A stretch of DNA of 60,714 nt from Stutzerimonas chloritidismutans AW-1 (GCF_000495915.1 NZ_AOFQ01000051.1:1-60714); one strand, 5' to 3'; positions 43,810 through 53,080 are shown, counted from the stretch's first letter. Program-made: numbers and translations. The notes: generated by a model from the letters alone, not told the origin.

Positions 43810-44227
43810 GGATGGCGTACTGCAGGCCGAGGTCGAGATGCTCGTGCCGTTCTTCGATGTCGACTCCATGGACGTGGTCTGGCATGGCCACTACGTCAAG
43901 TACTTCGAGGTCGCCCGCTGCGCGCTGCTCGAACGCATCGGCCACAACTACCAGCAGATGCGCGACGCCGGCTATGCCTGGCCAATCATCGACGTTCAGT
44001 TGCGCTACATGCGCGGCGCCCGCTTCAACCAGCGCATCGTGGTGCGCGCCGATCTGGTGGAGTGGGAGAACCGCCTGAAGATCAACTACCTGATCCGCGA
44101 TGCCGAAACCGGCGAACGCATGACCCGCGGCAGCACCGTGCAGGTCGCTGTGGAGATCGCCAGCGGCGAGATGCTGCTGGCCTCGCCCCGGGTGTTCGTC
44201 GAAGCGGTGGAGCGCGCCCTGACATGA
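43802..44227 (+). CDS. acyl-CoA/ACP thioesterase (4-hydroxybenzoyl-CoA thioesterase family)
   Basis: A 141-residue hotdog protein. The family signature FFDVDSMDVVWHGHYVKYFE (about 16-35), with the catalytic Asp, and the conserved YLIRDAETGERMTRGSTVQVAV are intact. It may release or edit acyl chains during polyene synthesis. Overlaps the ammonia-lyase by eight bases and the LolA-like gene by four. Confidence 0.9.
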   Translation: MRKDGVLQAEVEMLVPFFDVDSMDVVWHGHYVKYFEVARCALLERIGHNYQQMRDAGYAWPIIDVQLRYMRGARFNQRIVVRADLVEWENRLKINYLIRDAETGERMTRGSTVQVAVEIASGEMLLASPRVFVEAVERALT

Positions 44228-44835
44228 CACCGACCTTCAAGAAATGGCTGACCGCCATCGCCCTGTTGATGGTGGCCAACATGGCCACGGCGCAGACTTT
44301 CGACCTGCCACAGCTTGCCGAACAGCTGAGCGGGCCGGCCGTGGTGCGTGGCGACTTCATTCAGGAAAAGCATCTTCGTGCCCTGCCGCAGCCCCTGACC
44401 AGCCGGGGGCAGTTCGTGCTCGCCCGCGACCACGGCCTGCTCTGGCTGTTGCAGCAGCCGATCCGCCAGGACTATCGCATCACCGCCCAGGGCATCGCGC
44501 GGCGCAGCGAGCAGGGCTGGCAAGCCGTCGACCCGCAGGGCAGTTCGGCCCGGCAGAACCAGCTGTTCCTCGCCGTACTGAGCGGCGACACCCAGGCGCT
44601 GCAGCGCGACTTCGACCTGCAGCTGAAAGGCGACCCCGATGCGTGGCGTCTGCTGCTGACGCCACGCGGCGCGCTGCTCAAGCAGATATTCGCTGACATC
44701 GATATCCAAGGCGGCGAGACGGTGACTCGGATCGAGCTTAACGAAGCCCAGGGCGATCGCACGCTGATCCGTCTCCTCGATAGCCAGATCGACGACAGCC
44801 TCACGGCCCACGAGCAACGCGATCTTGTCGACTGA
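44224..44835 (+). CDS. LolA-like outer-membrane lipoprotein-carrier protein
   Basis: A 203-residue protein with a signal peptide (WLTAIALLMVANMATA, cleavage near residue 23) and the LolA-like fold: FIQEKHLRALPQPLTSRGQFVLARDHGLLWLLQQP. In aryl polyene clusters it probably carries the lipid-linked product across the periplasm. Start ATG 44224 overlaps the thioesterase stop; the end overlaps the MMPL start by eleven bases. Confidence 0.9.
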   Translation: MTPTFKKWLTAIALLMVANMATAQTFDLPQLAEQLSGPAVVRGDFIQEKHLRALPQPLTSRGQFVLARDHGLLWLLQQPIRQDYRITAQGIARRSEQGWQAVDPQGSSARQNQLFLAVLSGDTQALQRDFDLQLKGDPDAWRLLLTPRGALLKQIFADIDIQGGETVTRIELNEAQGDRTLIRLLDSQIDDSLTAHEQRDLVD

Positions 44836-47173
44836 GCAACTGCAACCCCGGCGCTGGCCGGTCGCGCTCTTCTGCCTGGCGCTGCTCGGCCTGCTGGCGC
44901 TAAGCGCCTGGCAATGGCGCGACGGCCCGCCATTGAGCGCCAACCTGCTGCAACTGCTGCCCAGCGACAGCCATGACGCGCTCGAACAGCGGGCGACCGA
45001 ACGCATGCAGGAACCGCTCAGGCGCGATCTGATGCTGCTCGTCCACCACACCGACGAGCGACAGGCCCGGCACTTGGCCACGCGCCTAGCCACCGAACTA
45101 CGCAGCAGCGGCCTCTTCGCCCAGGTGCGCGACACGCTGCAGGACGATCTGTCGGCCGTCGCGCGCCAGCTGCGCGAGCAGTCCCTCGGTCTGCTCGCGA
45201 CTGCCGATCGCCAACAGCTTGTCGACCATCCGGAGTCGTTCATCCAACAGCGCCTCGAGCGCCTCTACGACCCGTTCGCCGCCAGCCCGCTGCCGCTCGA
45301 ACAGGACTGGCTCGGCATCGCCGGCCTGGCCCTGCAACGGTTGCCGCAGCTGGGCAACGTTCGCGCCGAGAGCGACGGCAGCCTGGTCGCCGAACATGCT
45401 GGTCAGCGCTGGCTGGTCGTACATGCGCGTGCGCAAGGCGATGCCTTCGATGAGGGCTCGCCGCAGCAGGTGGCAACCCTCGTCGAACGAGCTCGTGACG
45501 ACATTGAAGCGGCGGGGGGCGAGCTGCTGAGTGCCGGCGGCGTGCTGCATGCTGCCCATGGCCAACACACGGCCCGTGCCGAGGCGAGCCTGATCGGCAG
45601 CCTGTCGCTGGGTACCACCCTGCTGCTGTTGCTCTGGCTGTTCCGCACGCCGCGCATCCTGCTCGCCGCCTTGCCGGTGCTGGTCGGCGCGCTGGCGGGG
45701 GCCGCCGCCTGCGTCGCGCTGTTCGGCCAGATGCACGTACTGACGCTGGTGCTCGGCGCCAGCCTGATCGGCGTCAGCCTGGATTTCCCGCTGCACTTCC
45801 TGTCCAAGAGCTGGACGCTGCAGCCTTGGCACGGCCGGCGCGCACTTGGCCTGATCCTGCCGGGACTCGCGCTGGCCCTGTTAACCAACCTAATCGGCTA
45901 TCTGGCGCTGGCCTTCACACCCTTCCCGGCACTGACCCAGGTAGCGGTGTTCTCTGCGGCCGGATTGCTCGGCGCCTTCCTCTGCACCACCTGCCTGCTG
46001 CCCGTGCTGTTCAGCGGCCATTTGACTCCTTGGCCGCGCCCGCTGGGCTGGGCGCAACGCTGGCTGCAGCTGAGGCAGGCGTTACTGGCGCGCATCGCCA
46101 CACCCTGGCTGCTGGCCGGCCTGGGACTGTTTTGTCTCGGCGGCGTGCTGCAGCTGTCGTTCAAGGACGATCTGCGCCAGTGGGTCAGCAGCGCACCCGA
46201 ATTGCAGCAACAGGCTGAGCGCATCGCTGCGATCACCGGTTTCCAGCCCACCAGTCAGTATTTCCTCGTGCGTGCGGAAAATGCCGACACCCTGCTCGAG
46301 CGTCAGGCGCAGCTGAGCCACCGCCTGGACGCTCTGCAGACCGAGCAGCGGCTGGTTGGCTACCTCGCCTTGAGCCAGTTGCTCGCGCCGGGACCGGAGC
46401 AGGCACGGTTGCGCGCAGCCCTGGCGCAATTGCTCGCCGCCAGCCAGCCGCTGACGGCGCTTGGCGTCGACGTCGACACCCTGCGGGCCGAGATCGAGTA
46501 CCTGCAGGCGCAACCGCCGCTGACCATCGAGGCGGCACTGGCCGGCCCGCTGGGCGAAGCCTGGCGAGCGCTCTGGCTTGGCAAAACGAGCGATGGCGTA
46601 GCCGGGCTGATCAGCCTGCAGGGATTGCGCGACAGCACAGCGCTGGTAGCCATCGCCAGAGATGTGCCCGGCACGACGCTGGTCGATCAACCCGCCAGGC
46701 TCAACCAGCTGTTCGCCGCAACCAAACTGCAGGCCGCCGAACTCAAGGTGCTGGCCAGCCTGCTGATCTTCGCCCTGCTCTGCCTGCCGTTCGGCGCCAC
46801 AGGCGCCTTGCGCTGCATCGCGGTGCCGTTGCTGGCGGCGCTGGCAAGCCTGGCCAGCCTCGGCTGGCTGGGTCAGCCGCTGACCCTGTTCGGGCTGTTC
46901 GGCCTGCTGCTGGTCACGGCGATCGGCGTCGATTACGCGATCCTCATGCGCGAGCGGGTCGGCGGTGTTGCAGTCAGCCTGGTCGGCACGCTGCTCGCGG
47001 CCACCACCACCTGGCTATCGTTCGGCCTGCTGGCGATTTCCAGCACGCCGGCGGTGAGCAACTTCGGCCTCACGGTCAGCCTCGGGCTGGCGTTCAGTTT
47101 CTTCCTGGCCCCCTGGGCCACCATCGAGCAAGATCCACCACCACATGCAGGGAGGCCCTATGGCGCCGCTTGA
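44825..47173 (+). CDS. MMPL-family exporter of the APE cluster
   Basis: A 782-residue RND-like inner-membrane protein: one N-terminal helix (VALFCLALLGLLAL), a periplasmic domain, two five-helix bundles (around 265-410 and 640-780), with VLGASLIGVSLDFPLHFLSK in the first and VTAIGVDYAILMRERV in the second. It probably moves the finished polyene lipid from the inner membrane to the LolA-like protein. The start is TTG 44825 inside the LolA-like gene; a later start is possible. Compare the other MMPL protein at 5929-8370, which belongs to an import-type cluster. Confidence 0.9.
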   Translation: MSTEQLQPRRWPVALFCLALLGLLALSAWQWRDGPPLSANLLQLLPSDSHDALEQRATERMQEPLRRDLMLLVHHTDERQARHLATRLATELRSSGLFAQVRDTLQDDLSAVARQLREQSLGLLATADRQQLVDHPESFIQQRLERLYDPFAASPLPLEQDWLGIAGLALQRLPQLGNVRAESDGSLVAEHAGQRWLVVHARAQGDAFDEGSPQQVATLVERARDDIEAAGGELLSAGGVLHAAHGQHTARAEASLIGSLSLGTTLLLLLWLFRTPRILLAALPVLVGALAGAAACVALFGQMHVLTLVLGASLIGVSLDFPLHFLSKSWTLQPWHGRRALGLILPGLALALLTNLIGYLALAFTPFPALTQVAVFSAAGLLGAFLCTTCLLPVLFSGHLTPWPRPLGWAQRWLQLRQALLARIATPWLLAGLGLFCLGGVLQLSFKDDLRQWVSSAPELQQQAERIAAITGFQPTSQYFLVRAENADTLLERQAQLSHRLDALQTEQRLVGYLALSQLLAPGPEQARLRAALAQLLAASQPLTALGVDVDTLRAEIEYLQAQPPLTIEAALAGPLGEAWRALWLGKTSDGVAGLISLQGLRDSTALVAIARDVPGTTLVDQPARLNQLFAATKLQAAELKVLASLLIFALLCLPFGATGALRCIAVPLLAALASLASLGWLGQPLTLFGLFGLLLVTAIGVDYAILMRERVGGVAVSLVGTLLAATTTWLSFGLLAISSTPAVSNFGLTVSLGLAFSFFLAPWATIEQDPPPHAGRPYGAA

Positions 47174-48410
47174 GTTGCAACACCGTGAAGTCGTGATCAT
47201 TGGCGCCGGGCCTTCCGGCGCCATCGCCGGCGCGCTGCTCAAGCGCAAGGGTCACGATGTATTGATCATCGAGCGCCAGCGCTTTCCGCGCTTCTCCATC
47301 GGCGAAAGCCTGCTTTCCCACTGCCTGGACTTCATCGAGGAAGCCGGCATGCTCGAGGCGGTGCGCACCGCGGGCTTCCAGACCAAGCACGGCGCGGCCT
47401 TCGGCTGGGGCGAGCGCTATACGGATTTCGACTTCCGCGACAAATTCACCGCCGGCCACGGCAGCACCTACCAGGTCCAGCGCGCCGACTTCGACAAGCT
47501 GCTGGCCGACCAGGCCGAGCTGCAGGGTGTGGAGATTCGCTACGAGGAAGAAGTCACCGCAGTGGACTTCGGCGGCGAACGGCCGTGGTTGCAGATCCGT
47601 CGAGCCGACGGCAGCGAGTACCGCGTCGACGCCGCCTTCGTGCTCGATGCCAGTGGCTACGGCCGCGTGCTGCCGCAGCTGCTTGACCTGGAGGCGCCAT
47701 CGGGCTTCCCGGTGCGCCGGGCGATCTTCACCCATATCGAGGACCGCATCGACGATCCACGCTTCGACCGCGAGAAAATTCTCATCACCACCCATCCCGA
47801 GCTGCGTGACGTCTGGTACTGGACCATCCCGTTCAGCAACGGCCGCTGCTCGCTGGGCGTGGTCGCCAGTGCCGAGCGCTACGAAGGCCGACCGGTGAAT
47901 CTGGATGCCTGCCTGCGCGAGTTCGTCCAGGAGGCGCCAAACCTCAAACGCATACTCAAGAATGCCGAATGGGATACCCCGGCGCGTCTGATCGGCGGCT
48001 ACTCGGCCAACGTCAAGAGCCTGCATGGTCAGGGCTTCGCCCTGCTCGGCAATGCTGCCGAGTTCCTCGACCCCGTGTTCTCTTCCGGCGTAACCATCGC
48101 CATGCGCTCGGCGCACATGGCCGCCGCCGTATTGCACCGCCAGTTGAGCGGAGAAACGGTGGACTGGGAGACCGAGTTCGCCACTCCGCTCAAGCGCGGG
48201 GTCGATACCTTCCGGACCTATGTGGAGGGTTGGTACGATTGCAGCTTCCAGGACGTGATCTACTACGAACATGCCCAGCCGGAGATCCGCCGGATGATCA
48301 GCTCGATCCTCGCCGGCTATGCCTGGGACGAAAATAACCCCTATGTCGCCGAACCCAAACGCCGTCTGCGCGTACTGGCCGAACTCTGCTCGGCGGATGC
48401 CGGTGCGTGA
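47160..48410 (+). CDS. FAD-dependent oxidoreductase with halogenase motifs (APE cluster)
   Basis: A 416-residue flavoprotein. GAGPSG (15-20) binds FAD. The two flavin-dependent-halogenase signatures are both present: WxWxIP as WYWTIP (219-224) and FxxPxxSxG as FLDPVFSSG (302-310). Lys76 in FQTKHG is at about the expected place of the catalytic Lys. Other pieces are FSIGESLLSHC and LLGNAAEF. Xanthomonadins, relatives of aryl polyenes, are brominated, so this enzyme may halogenate the aryl head or act as a hydroxylase. GGGAGG five bases before ATG 47160 fixes the start, 14 bases inside the exporter gene. Confidence 0.88.
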   Translation: MAPLELQHREVVIIGAGPSGAIAGALLKRKGHDVLIIERQRFPRFSIGESLLSHCLDFIEEAGMLEAVRTAGFQTKHGAAFGWGERYTDFDFRDKFTAGHGSTYQVQRADFDKLLADQAELQGVEIRYEEEVTAVDFGGERPWLQIRRADGSEYRVDAAFVLDASGYGRVLPQLLDLEAPSGFPVRRAIFTHIEDRIDDPRFDREKILITTHPELRDVWYWTIPFSNGRCSLGVVASAERYEGRPVNLDACLREFVQEAPNLKRILKNAEWDTPARLIGGYSANVKSLHGQGFALLGNAAEFLDPVFSSGVTIAMRSAHMAAAVLHRQLSGETVDWETEFATPLKRGVDTFRTYVEGWYDCSFQDVIYYEHAQPEIRRMISSILAGYAWDENNPYVAEPKRRLRVLAELCSADAGA

Positions 48411-48420
48411 GCAGACTGAA

Positions 48421-48930
48421 ATGATACGGCTGCTGTTCGGCCTGTGCTTCGTGCTGCTGGCGGGCTGCGCGGCGCGCGCGCCGCTGCCGGCAACCACGCC
48501 AGCGCTGGTCGTGCCGCTGCAGCTGCATGTGCAGCGCCAGGGGAGCGAGCCGGCGGACTGGTTGCTGGTGGTCCAGCGCGAAGACGCCGCACTGCGCTGG
48601 ACGCTGCTCGATCCGCTGGGCATTCCGCTCGCGCGGCAACAACTGCGCGACGGCGACTGGCACGCCGATGGGCTGCTACGACCCAATCCAGAGGCGCGCG
48701 AACTGTTCGCCGCACTGCTGTTCGCCTTGACCGAGCACGATCAACTTGCCGCCTTGTATGGCAGCGCGGCCGAACAGCATGATCCCGCTGAGCGAAGGCT
48801 GCGCCAGGCTGGCGACGTGCGTTGGCAGGTGCGCTATCGATCGGCACTGAGCTTCGAACTCGACGTGGCGCCGGGTCTGACCTATGGTGTCGCCCCCTTG
48901 CCCGACATGACCGGAAGCCAGCACCGATGA
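48421..48930 (+). CDS. DUF3261-type outer-membrane lipoprotein of the APE cluster
   Basis: A 169-residue lipoprotein: the signal MIRLLFGLCFVLLAGC carries a lipobox (LAGC) with Cys16 as the lipid anchor. The rest is a small beta-rich domain (LQLHVQRQG, DWLLVVQRED, LRWTLLDPLGIPLARQQL) typical of DUF3261 proteins, which occur in aryl polyene clusters and are probably the outer-membrane acceptor of the product. ATG 48421 is ten bases after the halogenase-like stop; its own stop overlaps the next ATG. Confidence 0.88.
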   Translation: MIRLLFGLCFVLLAGCAARAPLPATTPALVVPLQLHVQRQGSEPADWLLVVQREDAALRWTLLDPLGIPLARQQLRDGDWHADGLLRPNPEARELFAALLFALTEHDQLAALYGSAAEQHDPAERRLRQAGDVRWQVRYRSALSFELDVAPGLTYGVAPLPDMTGSQHR

Positions 48931-50123
48931 CCGCCTACCTCAACGCCCTCGGCGTGATCTGTGCGCTCGGCAGCGGCAAGGCCGAGGTCGCCGGACGGCT
49001 GTTTGCCGGCGATACATCGGGCATGCAGGTTCACCCGCAGCCGGTGGCCGGCCGTCGGTTACCAGTGGGAGCGGCCCGCTGCGCACTACCAGCTTTGCCC
49101 TGCGACGATCCGCGTCATGCCACGCGCAACAATCAGCTGTTGCTGGCTGCCGCGCTGCAGATTGAAAGCGATATCCGAACGGCCATCAGCCGTTACGGCC
49201 AGAATCGTATTGGCATCGTGCTGGGCACCAGCACCACGGGCATCCAGGAAGCTGCGCAAGGTATTGCCGGCCTGCTGCACGACGGCGCCTTTCCGCCCGG
49301 CTACCACTACGCGCATCAAGAGCTGGCGGCACCGGCAAGCTTTCTCGGTGAATGGCTGCAACTGGCCGGCCCCTGCTACTCGATCTCCACGGCCTGCACC
49401 TCCAGCGCCCGTGCGCTGCTCAGCGCCAAGCGCCTGCTCGATGCCGGGTTATGCGACGCGGTGCTCTGCGGCGGCGTCGACAGCCTGAGCGATCTCACCC
49501 TGCAGGGCTTTTCCGCGCTGGAAGCCACCAGCGAGACGTTGTGCAACCCGTTCTCGCGCAACCGCAACGGCATCAACATCGGTGAGGCAGCAGTGCTGTT
49601 CCTGATGACCCGCGATACCGACGGCGAAACCAACATCGCCCTGCTCGGCGGCGGTGCGAGTTCCGACGCCCATCACATCTCAGCGCCCGATCCCGACGGC
49701 CGCGGCGCCCTGAGCGCGATGCGCCAGGCGCTGGCCCGCGCCAACTGCACACCCAAGCAGATCGCCTACCTCAACCTGCACGGCACTGCCACGCCCCACA
49801 ACGACGCAATGGAGAGCGTCGCCGTCGCCGCGCTGTTCCCCCATGGGGTGCCCTGCTCATCGAGCAAGCCGCTGACCGGCCACACCCTCGGCGCGGCCGG
49901 CGCGCTGGAGGCGGCGTTCTGCTGGTTGTCGCTATCACCCCTGAATCCCGATCAGCAGCTGCCACCGCACCGCTGGGATGGCGAGCCCGATCCGGCGTTG
50001 CCGGCATTGCTTCTGGTAGCAGCGGGTACCCGAATGAATCCAACAAGGCCGCGACGAATGATGAGTAATTCCTTCGCCTTCGGTGGCAACAACATCAGCC
50101 TGATTCTGGGGGATGCTCGGTGA
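48927..50123 (+). CDS. apeO: beta-ketoacyl-ACP synthase, ApeO-like
   Basis: A 398-residue FabF-type ketosynthase with the Cys-His-His triad Cys157 (STACTSS), His285 (NLHGTATPHND) and His319 (KPLTGHTLGAAGA). The C-terminus SNSFAFGGNNISLIL is the normal family ending. In E. coli the equivalent enzyme pairs with the chain-length factor ApeC. Its gene overlaps the lipoprotein stop (ATGA) and the dehydratase start by four bases. Confidence 0.92.
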   Translation: MTAYLNALGVICALGSGKAEVAGRLFAGDTSGMQVHPQPVAGRRLPVGAARCALPALPCDDPRHATRNNQLLLAAALQIESDIRTAISRYGQNRIGIVLGTSTTGIQEAAQGIAGLLHDGAFPPGYHYAHQELAAPASFLGEWLQLAGPCYSISTACTSSARALLSAKRLLDAGLCDAVLCGGVDSLSDLTLQGFSALEATSETLCNPFSRNRNGINIGEAAVLFLMTRDTDGETNIALLGGGASSDAHHISAPDPDGRGALSAMRQALARANCTPKQIAYLNLHGTATPHNDAMESVAVAALFPHGVPCSSSKPLTGHTLGAAGALEAAFCWLSLSPLNPDQQLPPHRWDGEPDPALPALLLVAAGTRMNPTRPRRMMSNSFAFGGNNISLILGDAR

Positions 50124-50572
50124 TCGACTGGCCCATCGCCGAGCTGCTGCCGCATGCCGGCGACATGATTCTGCTCGACGGCGTCGAGCGTTTCGACGAC
50201 GACAGTGTGGAAACCGTGCTGCAGGTGCGTGCCGACGGCCTGCTCAGCGCCGCCGACGGCAGCCTGCCGGCCTGGGTCGGCGTGGAGATCATGGCGCAGA
50301 GCGTCGCCGCGTTCGCCGGCTGCCACGCACGCCAGGCCGGCCAACCGGTGGAGCTGGGCTTTCTGCTCGGTACCCGTAGCTACCAGTGCAATGTCGAAGC
50401 GTTTCCGGCTGGCGCCGACCTCCGCGTCCGTGCCCATCGCTCTCTGCAGGACGATAACGGCATGGGCGTCTTCGAATGTCATCTCGACGGGCCCGGCATC
50501 CATGCCGAGGCCCGCCTGAACGTGTTCCGCCCGCCCGAAGTGGCGAGTTACCTACAAGAGTCTGCCCCATGA
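50120..50572 (+). CDS. apeP: hotdog 3-hydroxyacyl-ACP dehydratase, ApeP-like
   Basis: A 150-residue hotdog protein (LPHAGDMILLDGV at the start, with the His; WVGVEIMAQSVAAFAG in the central helix). It is short and lacks the full FabZ motif, as expected for a dehydratase that works as a heterodimer with ApeI, which here is fused to the ligase at 38858. GTG start; four-base overlaps on both sides. Confidence 0.9.
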   Translation: MIDWPIAELLPHAGDMILLDGVERFDDDSVETVLQVRADGLLSAADGSLPAWVGVEIMAQSVAAFAGCHARQAGQPVELGFLLGTRSYQCNVEAFPAGADLRVRAHRSLQDDNGMGVFECHLDGPGIHAEARLNVFRPPEVASYLQESAP

Positions 50573-51297
50573 GTGAAACCGTCCTCGTCACCGGCTCCAG
50601 TCGCGGCATCGGTCGCGCCATCGCGCTGCGTCTGGCCCAGGCTGGCCACGACATCGTGCTGCACTGCCGCTCGCGTCGCGACCAGGCCGAAGCGGTCCAG
50701 GCCGAGATCCAGGCGATGGGTCGCAGCGCGCGCATCCTCCAATTCGACATCGCCGACCGCGCCGCTTGCCGGCGTGAGCTGGAAGCCGACGTCGAAGCGC
50801 ACGGCGCCTACTACGGGGTGGTCTGCAACGCCGGCCTGACCCGCGACGGCGCCTTCCCGGCGCTGACCGACGATGACTGGGACCAGGTACTGCGCACCAA
50901 CCTGGACGGTTTCTACAACGTGCTGCAGCCGCTGAGCATGCCGATGATTCGCCGCCGCCAGCCGGGGCGCATCGTCTGCATCACCTCGGTTTCCGGCCTG
51001 ATCGGCAACCGCGGCCAGGTCAACTACAGCGCTTCGAAGGCCGGCGTCATCGGTGCGGCCAAGGCCTTGGCGGTGGAGCTGGGCAAGCGCAGGATCACCG
51101 TCAACTGCGTTGCACCCGGGCTGATCGATACCGATATGCTCGATGCCGAACTGCCCATCGAAGAAATGCTGAAGATGGTTCCGGCGCAGCGCATGGGCAC
51201 CCCGGAAGAGGTCGCCGGTGCGGTGAATTTCCTCATGTCCGCCGAGGCGGCGTATATCACCCGGCAGGTCATCGCCGTCAACGGAGGGCTGTGCTGA
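50569..51297 (+). CDS. apeQ: 3-ketoacyl-ACP reductase (FabG-like), ApeQ-like
   Basis: A 242-residue SDR: TGSSRGIG (8-15), CNAG (86-89), Ser140, Tyr153 and Lys157 (YSASK), and the FabG ending RQVIAVNGGLC. It reduces the 3-keto group in each polyene cycle with NADPH. Overlaps the dehydratase (ATGA) and touches the next ketosynthase (TGATG). Confidence 0.93.
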   Translation: MSETVLVTGSSRGIGRAIALRLAQAGHDIVLHCRSRRDQAEAVQAEIQAMGRSARILQFDIADRAACRRELEADVEAHGAYYGVVCNAGLTRDGAFPALTDDDWDQVLRTNLDGFYNVLQPLSMPMIRRRQPGRIVCITSVSGLIGNRGQVNYSASKAGVIGAAKALAVELGKRRITVNCVAPGLIDTDMLDAELPIEEMLKMVPAQRMGTPEEVAGAVNFLMSAEAAYITRQVIAVNGGLC

Positions 51298-52529
51298 TGG
51301 GCGGCAGACGTGTAGTCGTCACCGGCATGGCCGGCATCACCTCGCTGGGCAGTGACTGGGCAAGCATCGAAGCCAAATTCAGCGCTAACCGTAGCGGCAT
51401 CCGCCGCATGCATGAGTGGGATCGCTTCACCGAGCTGAACACCCGGCTGGCCGGTCCCGTGGACGACTTCGTCGTACCGGCGCACTGGACGCGCAAGCAA
51501 CTGCGCAGCATGGGGCGCGTATCAAGGCTGTCGGTGCTGGCCGCCGAGTGTGCGCTGGCCGATGCTGGCCTGCTGGACGACGCCTTGATCCGCGACGGCC
51601 GCATGGGCGTCGCCTGCGGTTCCTCCACCGGCAGCACCGAGGAGATCAAGGCGTTCGGCAACATGCTGCTGAATTCGGTGGCAGACGGGCTCAATGCCAA
51701 TTCCTACATCCGCATGATGCCGCACACCACGGCGGCCAATATCAGCATCTTCTTCGGCCTCACCGGTCGGGTGATCCCGACCTCCAGCGCCTGCACCAGC
51801 GGCAGCCAGGGCATCGGCTACGCCTACGAGGCGATCAAGTTCGGTCGGCTGCCGCTGATGCTCGCCGGCGGTGCCGAGGAGCTGTGCGCCACCGAGGCCA
51901 TGGTCTTCGACGCCCTCTACGCCACCAGCCTGAAGAATGACGCACCGCATACCTCGCCACGCCCCTACGACAGCGACCGGGACGGCCTGGTGATCGGCGA
52001 AGGCGCCGGCATGCTGGTGCTCGAGGAACTGGAACATGCGCTGGCCCGCGGCGCGACGATTCACGCCGAACTGGTCGGTTTCGGCAGCAACGCCGACGGC
52101 CAGCACGCCACCAAGCCCGAGCAACTGACCATGCGCCGGGCCATGGAGCTGGCTCTGGAAGATGCCGGGCTCGCACCGGCGGCCATCGGTTACGTGAACG
52201 GCCATGGCACCGCCACCGAGCAGGGCGACATCGCCGAAACCCAGGCGACCCAGGCACTGTTCGGCAGCAGCATGCCGATCAGCTCGCAGAAGTCTTATCT
52301 CGGCCACACACTGGGCGCGTGCGGGGCGCTGGAGTCCTGGTTCAGCATCGAGATGATGAACCGCGATCGTTACATCCATACGCTCAATCTGGATTCGGTC
52401 GACCCGCGCTGCGGCGAGCTCGACTATCTGCAGGGTGCGCCGCGCGTCATGCAGCACGAATATGTAATGAACAACAATTTCGCCTTTGGCGGGATCAATA
52501 CCTCGCTGATCTTCCGCCGCTGGGCCTGA
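51297..52529 (+). CDS. apeR: beta-ketoacyl-ACP synthase, ApeR-like
   Basis: A 410-residue FabF-type ketosynthase with Cys166 (TSSACTSGSQG), His303 (NGHGTATEQGD) and His337 (KSYLGHTLGACGA), and the ending NNNFAFGGINTSLIF. In E. coli this protein is a homodimer that starts the chain. GGAGG nine bases before ATG 51297 favours that start over GTG 51291. It is the last biosynthetic gene of the operon. Confidence 0.92.
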   Translation: MGGRRVVVTGMAGITSLGSDWASIEAKFSANRSGIRRMHEWDRFTELNTRLAGPVDDFVVPAHWTRKQLRSMGRVSRLSVLAAECALADAGLLDDALIRDGRMGVACGSSTGSTEEIKAFGNMLLNSVADGLNANSYIRMMPHTTAANISIFFGLTGRVIPTSSACTSGSQGIGYAYEAIKFGRLPLMLAGGAEELCATEAMVFDALYATSLKNDAPHTSPRPYDSDRDGLVIGEGAGMLVLEELEHALARGATIHAELVGFGSNADGQHATKPEQLTMRRAMELALEDAGLAPAAIGYVNGHGTATEQGDIAETQATQALFGSSMPISSQKSYLGHTLGACGALESWFSIEMMNRDRYIHTLNLDSVDPRCGELDYLQGAPRVMQHEYVMNNNFAFGGINTSLIFRRWA

Positions 52530-52559
52530 TTTTCACCCACAACCGCAAGGAAAAAGCCG

Positions 52560-53000
52560 ATGAGAGCAACCGCATGGATAGGCACAGCGCTGACGCTTCT
52601 GGTACTGCCAGGCATCAGCCAGGCCCGTGATACCACCCACTACCTGCCGTTCGACGCCGTTGTCGCCGAGGCCACCCAGGCCGGCCGCCTGGATGGCAGC
52701 GTCAAGTTCTACCTGGCCGGCAAGACGCCGAAGAATGCCAAGGTCGTGCGTAGCGGTGTTACCACCAGCAAGAAGACCAACGCCTTCAACAAGACGGACG
52801 AAGGCGCCTGCAGCTGGGCGCTGCAATCGGCGCTGATCGCCATGCAGCAGGCCGCCAAGGCTGCCGGCGCCAATGCCGTGGTGAACATCGCCAGCAACTA
52901 CAAGCACGTCGAGTACAAGGACAGCGAGAAATACGAATGCCATGCTGGCGCCATCATGGCTGGCGTCGCGATCAAGGCTGATCTCGCCAACGTCCGTTGA
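52560..53000 (+). CDS. exported YbjQ-like protein downstream of the APE operon
   Basis: A 146-residue protein with a signal peptide (TALTLLVLPGISQA, cleavage near residue 22). The middle AMQQAAKAAGANAVVNIASNYKH resembles the YbjQ / heavy-metal-binding-like family; in databases such proteins are often mislabelled excinuclease. Two Cys (CSWAL and YECHAG) may form a disulfide. It is 30 bp after the last ketosynthase with its own AAGGAAAA ribosome site, and is likely part of the transcript. Function unknown. Confidence 0.8.
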   Translation: MRATAWIGTALTLLVLPGISQARDTTHYLPFDAVVAEATQAGRLDGSVKFYLAGKTPKNAKVVRSGVTTSKKTNAFNKTDEGACSWALQSALIAMQQAAKAAGANAVVNIASNYKHVEYKDSEKYECHAGAIMAGVAIKADLANVR

Positions 53001-53009
53001 TCATCCCGG

Positions 53010-53034
53010 GCCGATGCGCGGGCTAAGCATCGGC
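53010..53034 (+). terminator. stem-loop at the end of the APE transcript
   Basis: GCCGATGC (53010-53017), nine-base loop, GCATCGGC (53027-53034), ten bases after the last stop. The stem is perfect and GC-rich but has no T run, so termination here would be partial or Rho-assisted. Confidence 0.5.
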
Positions 53035-53080
53035 TCTACATGCCTCCATCGATGCCCGTCGGAACGATTGGCGGTGCCGT

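Noticed and set aside
47094..48686. 530-residue frame opposite the halogenase-like gene
   Set aside because: Antisense to an intact flavoprotein with clear motifs; composition not protein-like.
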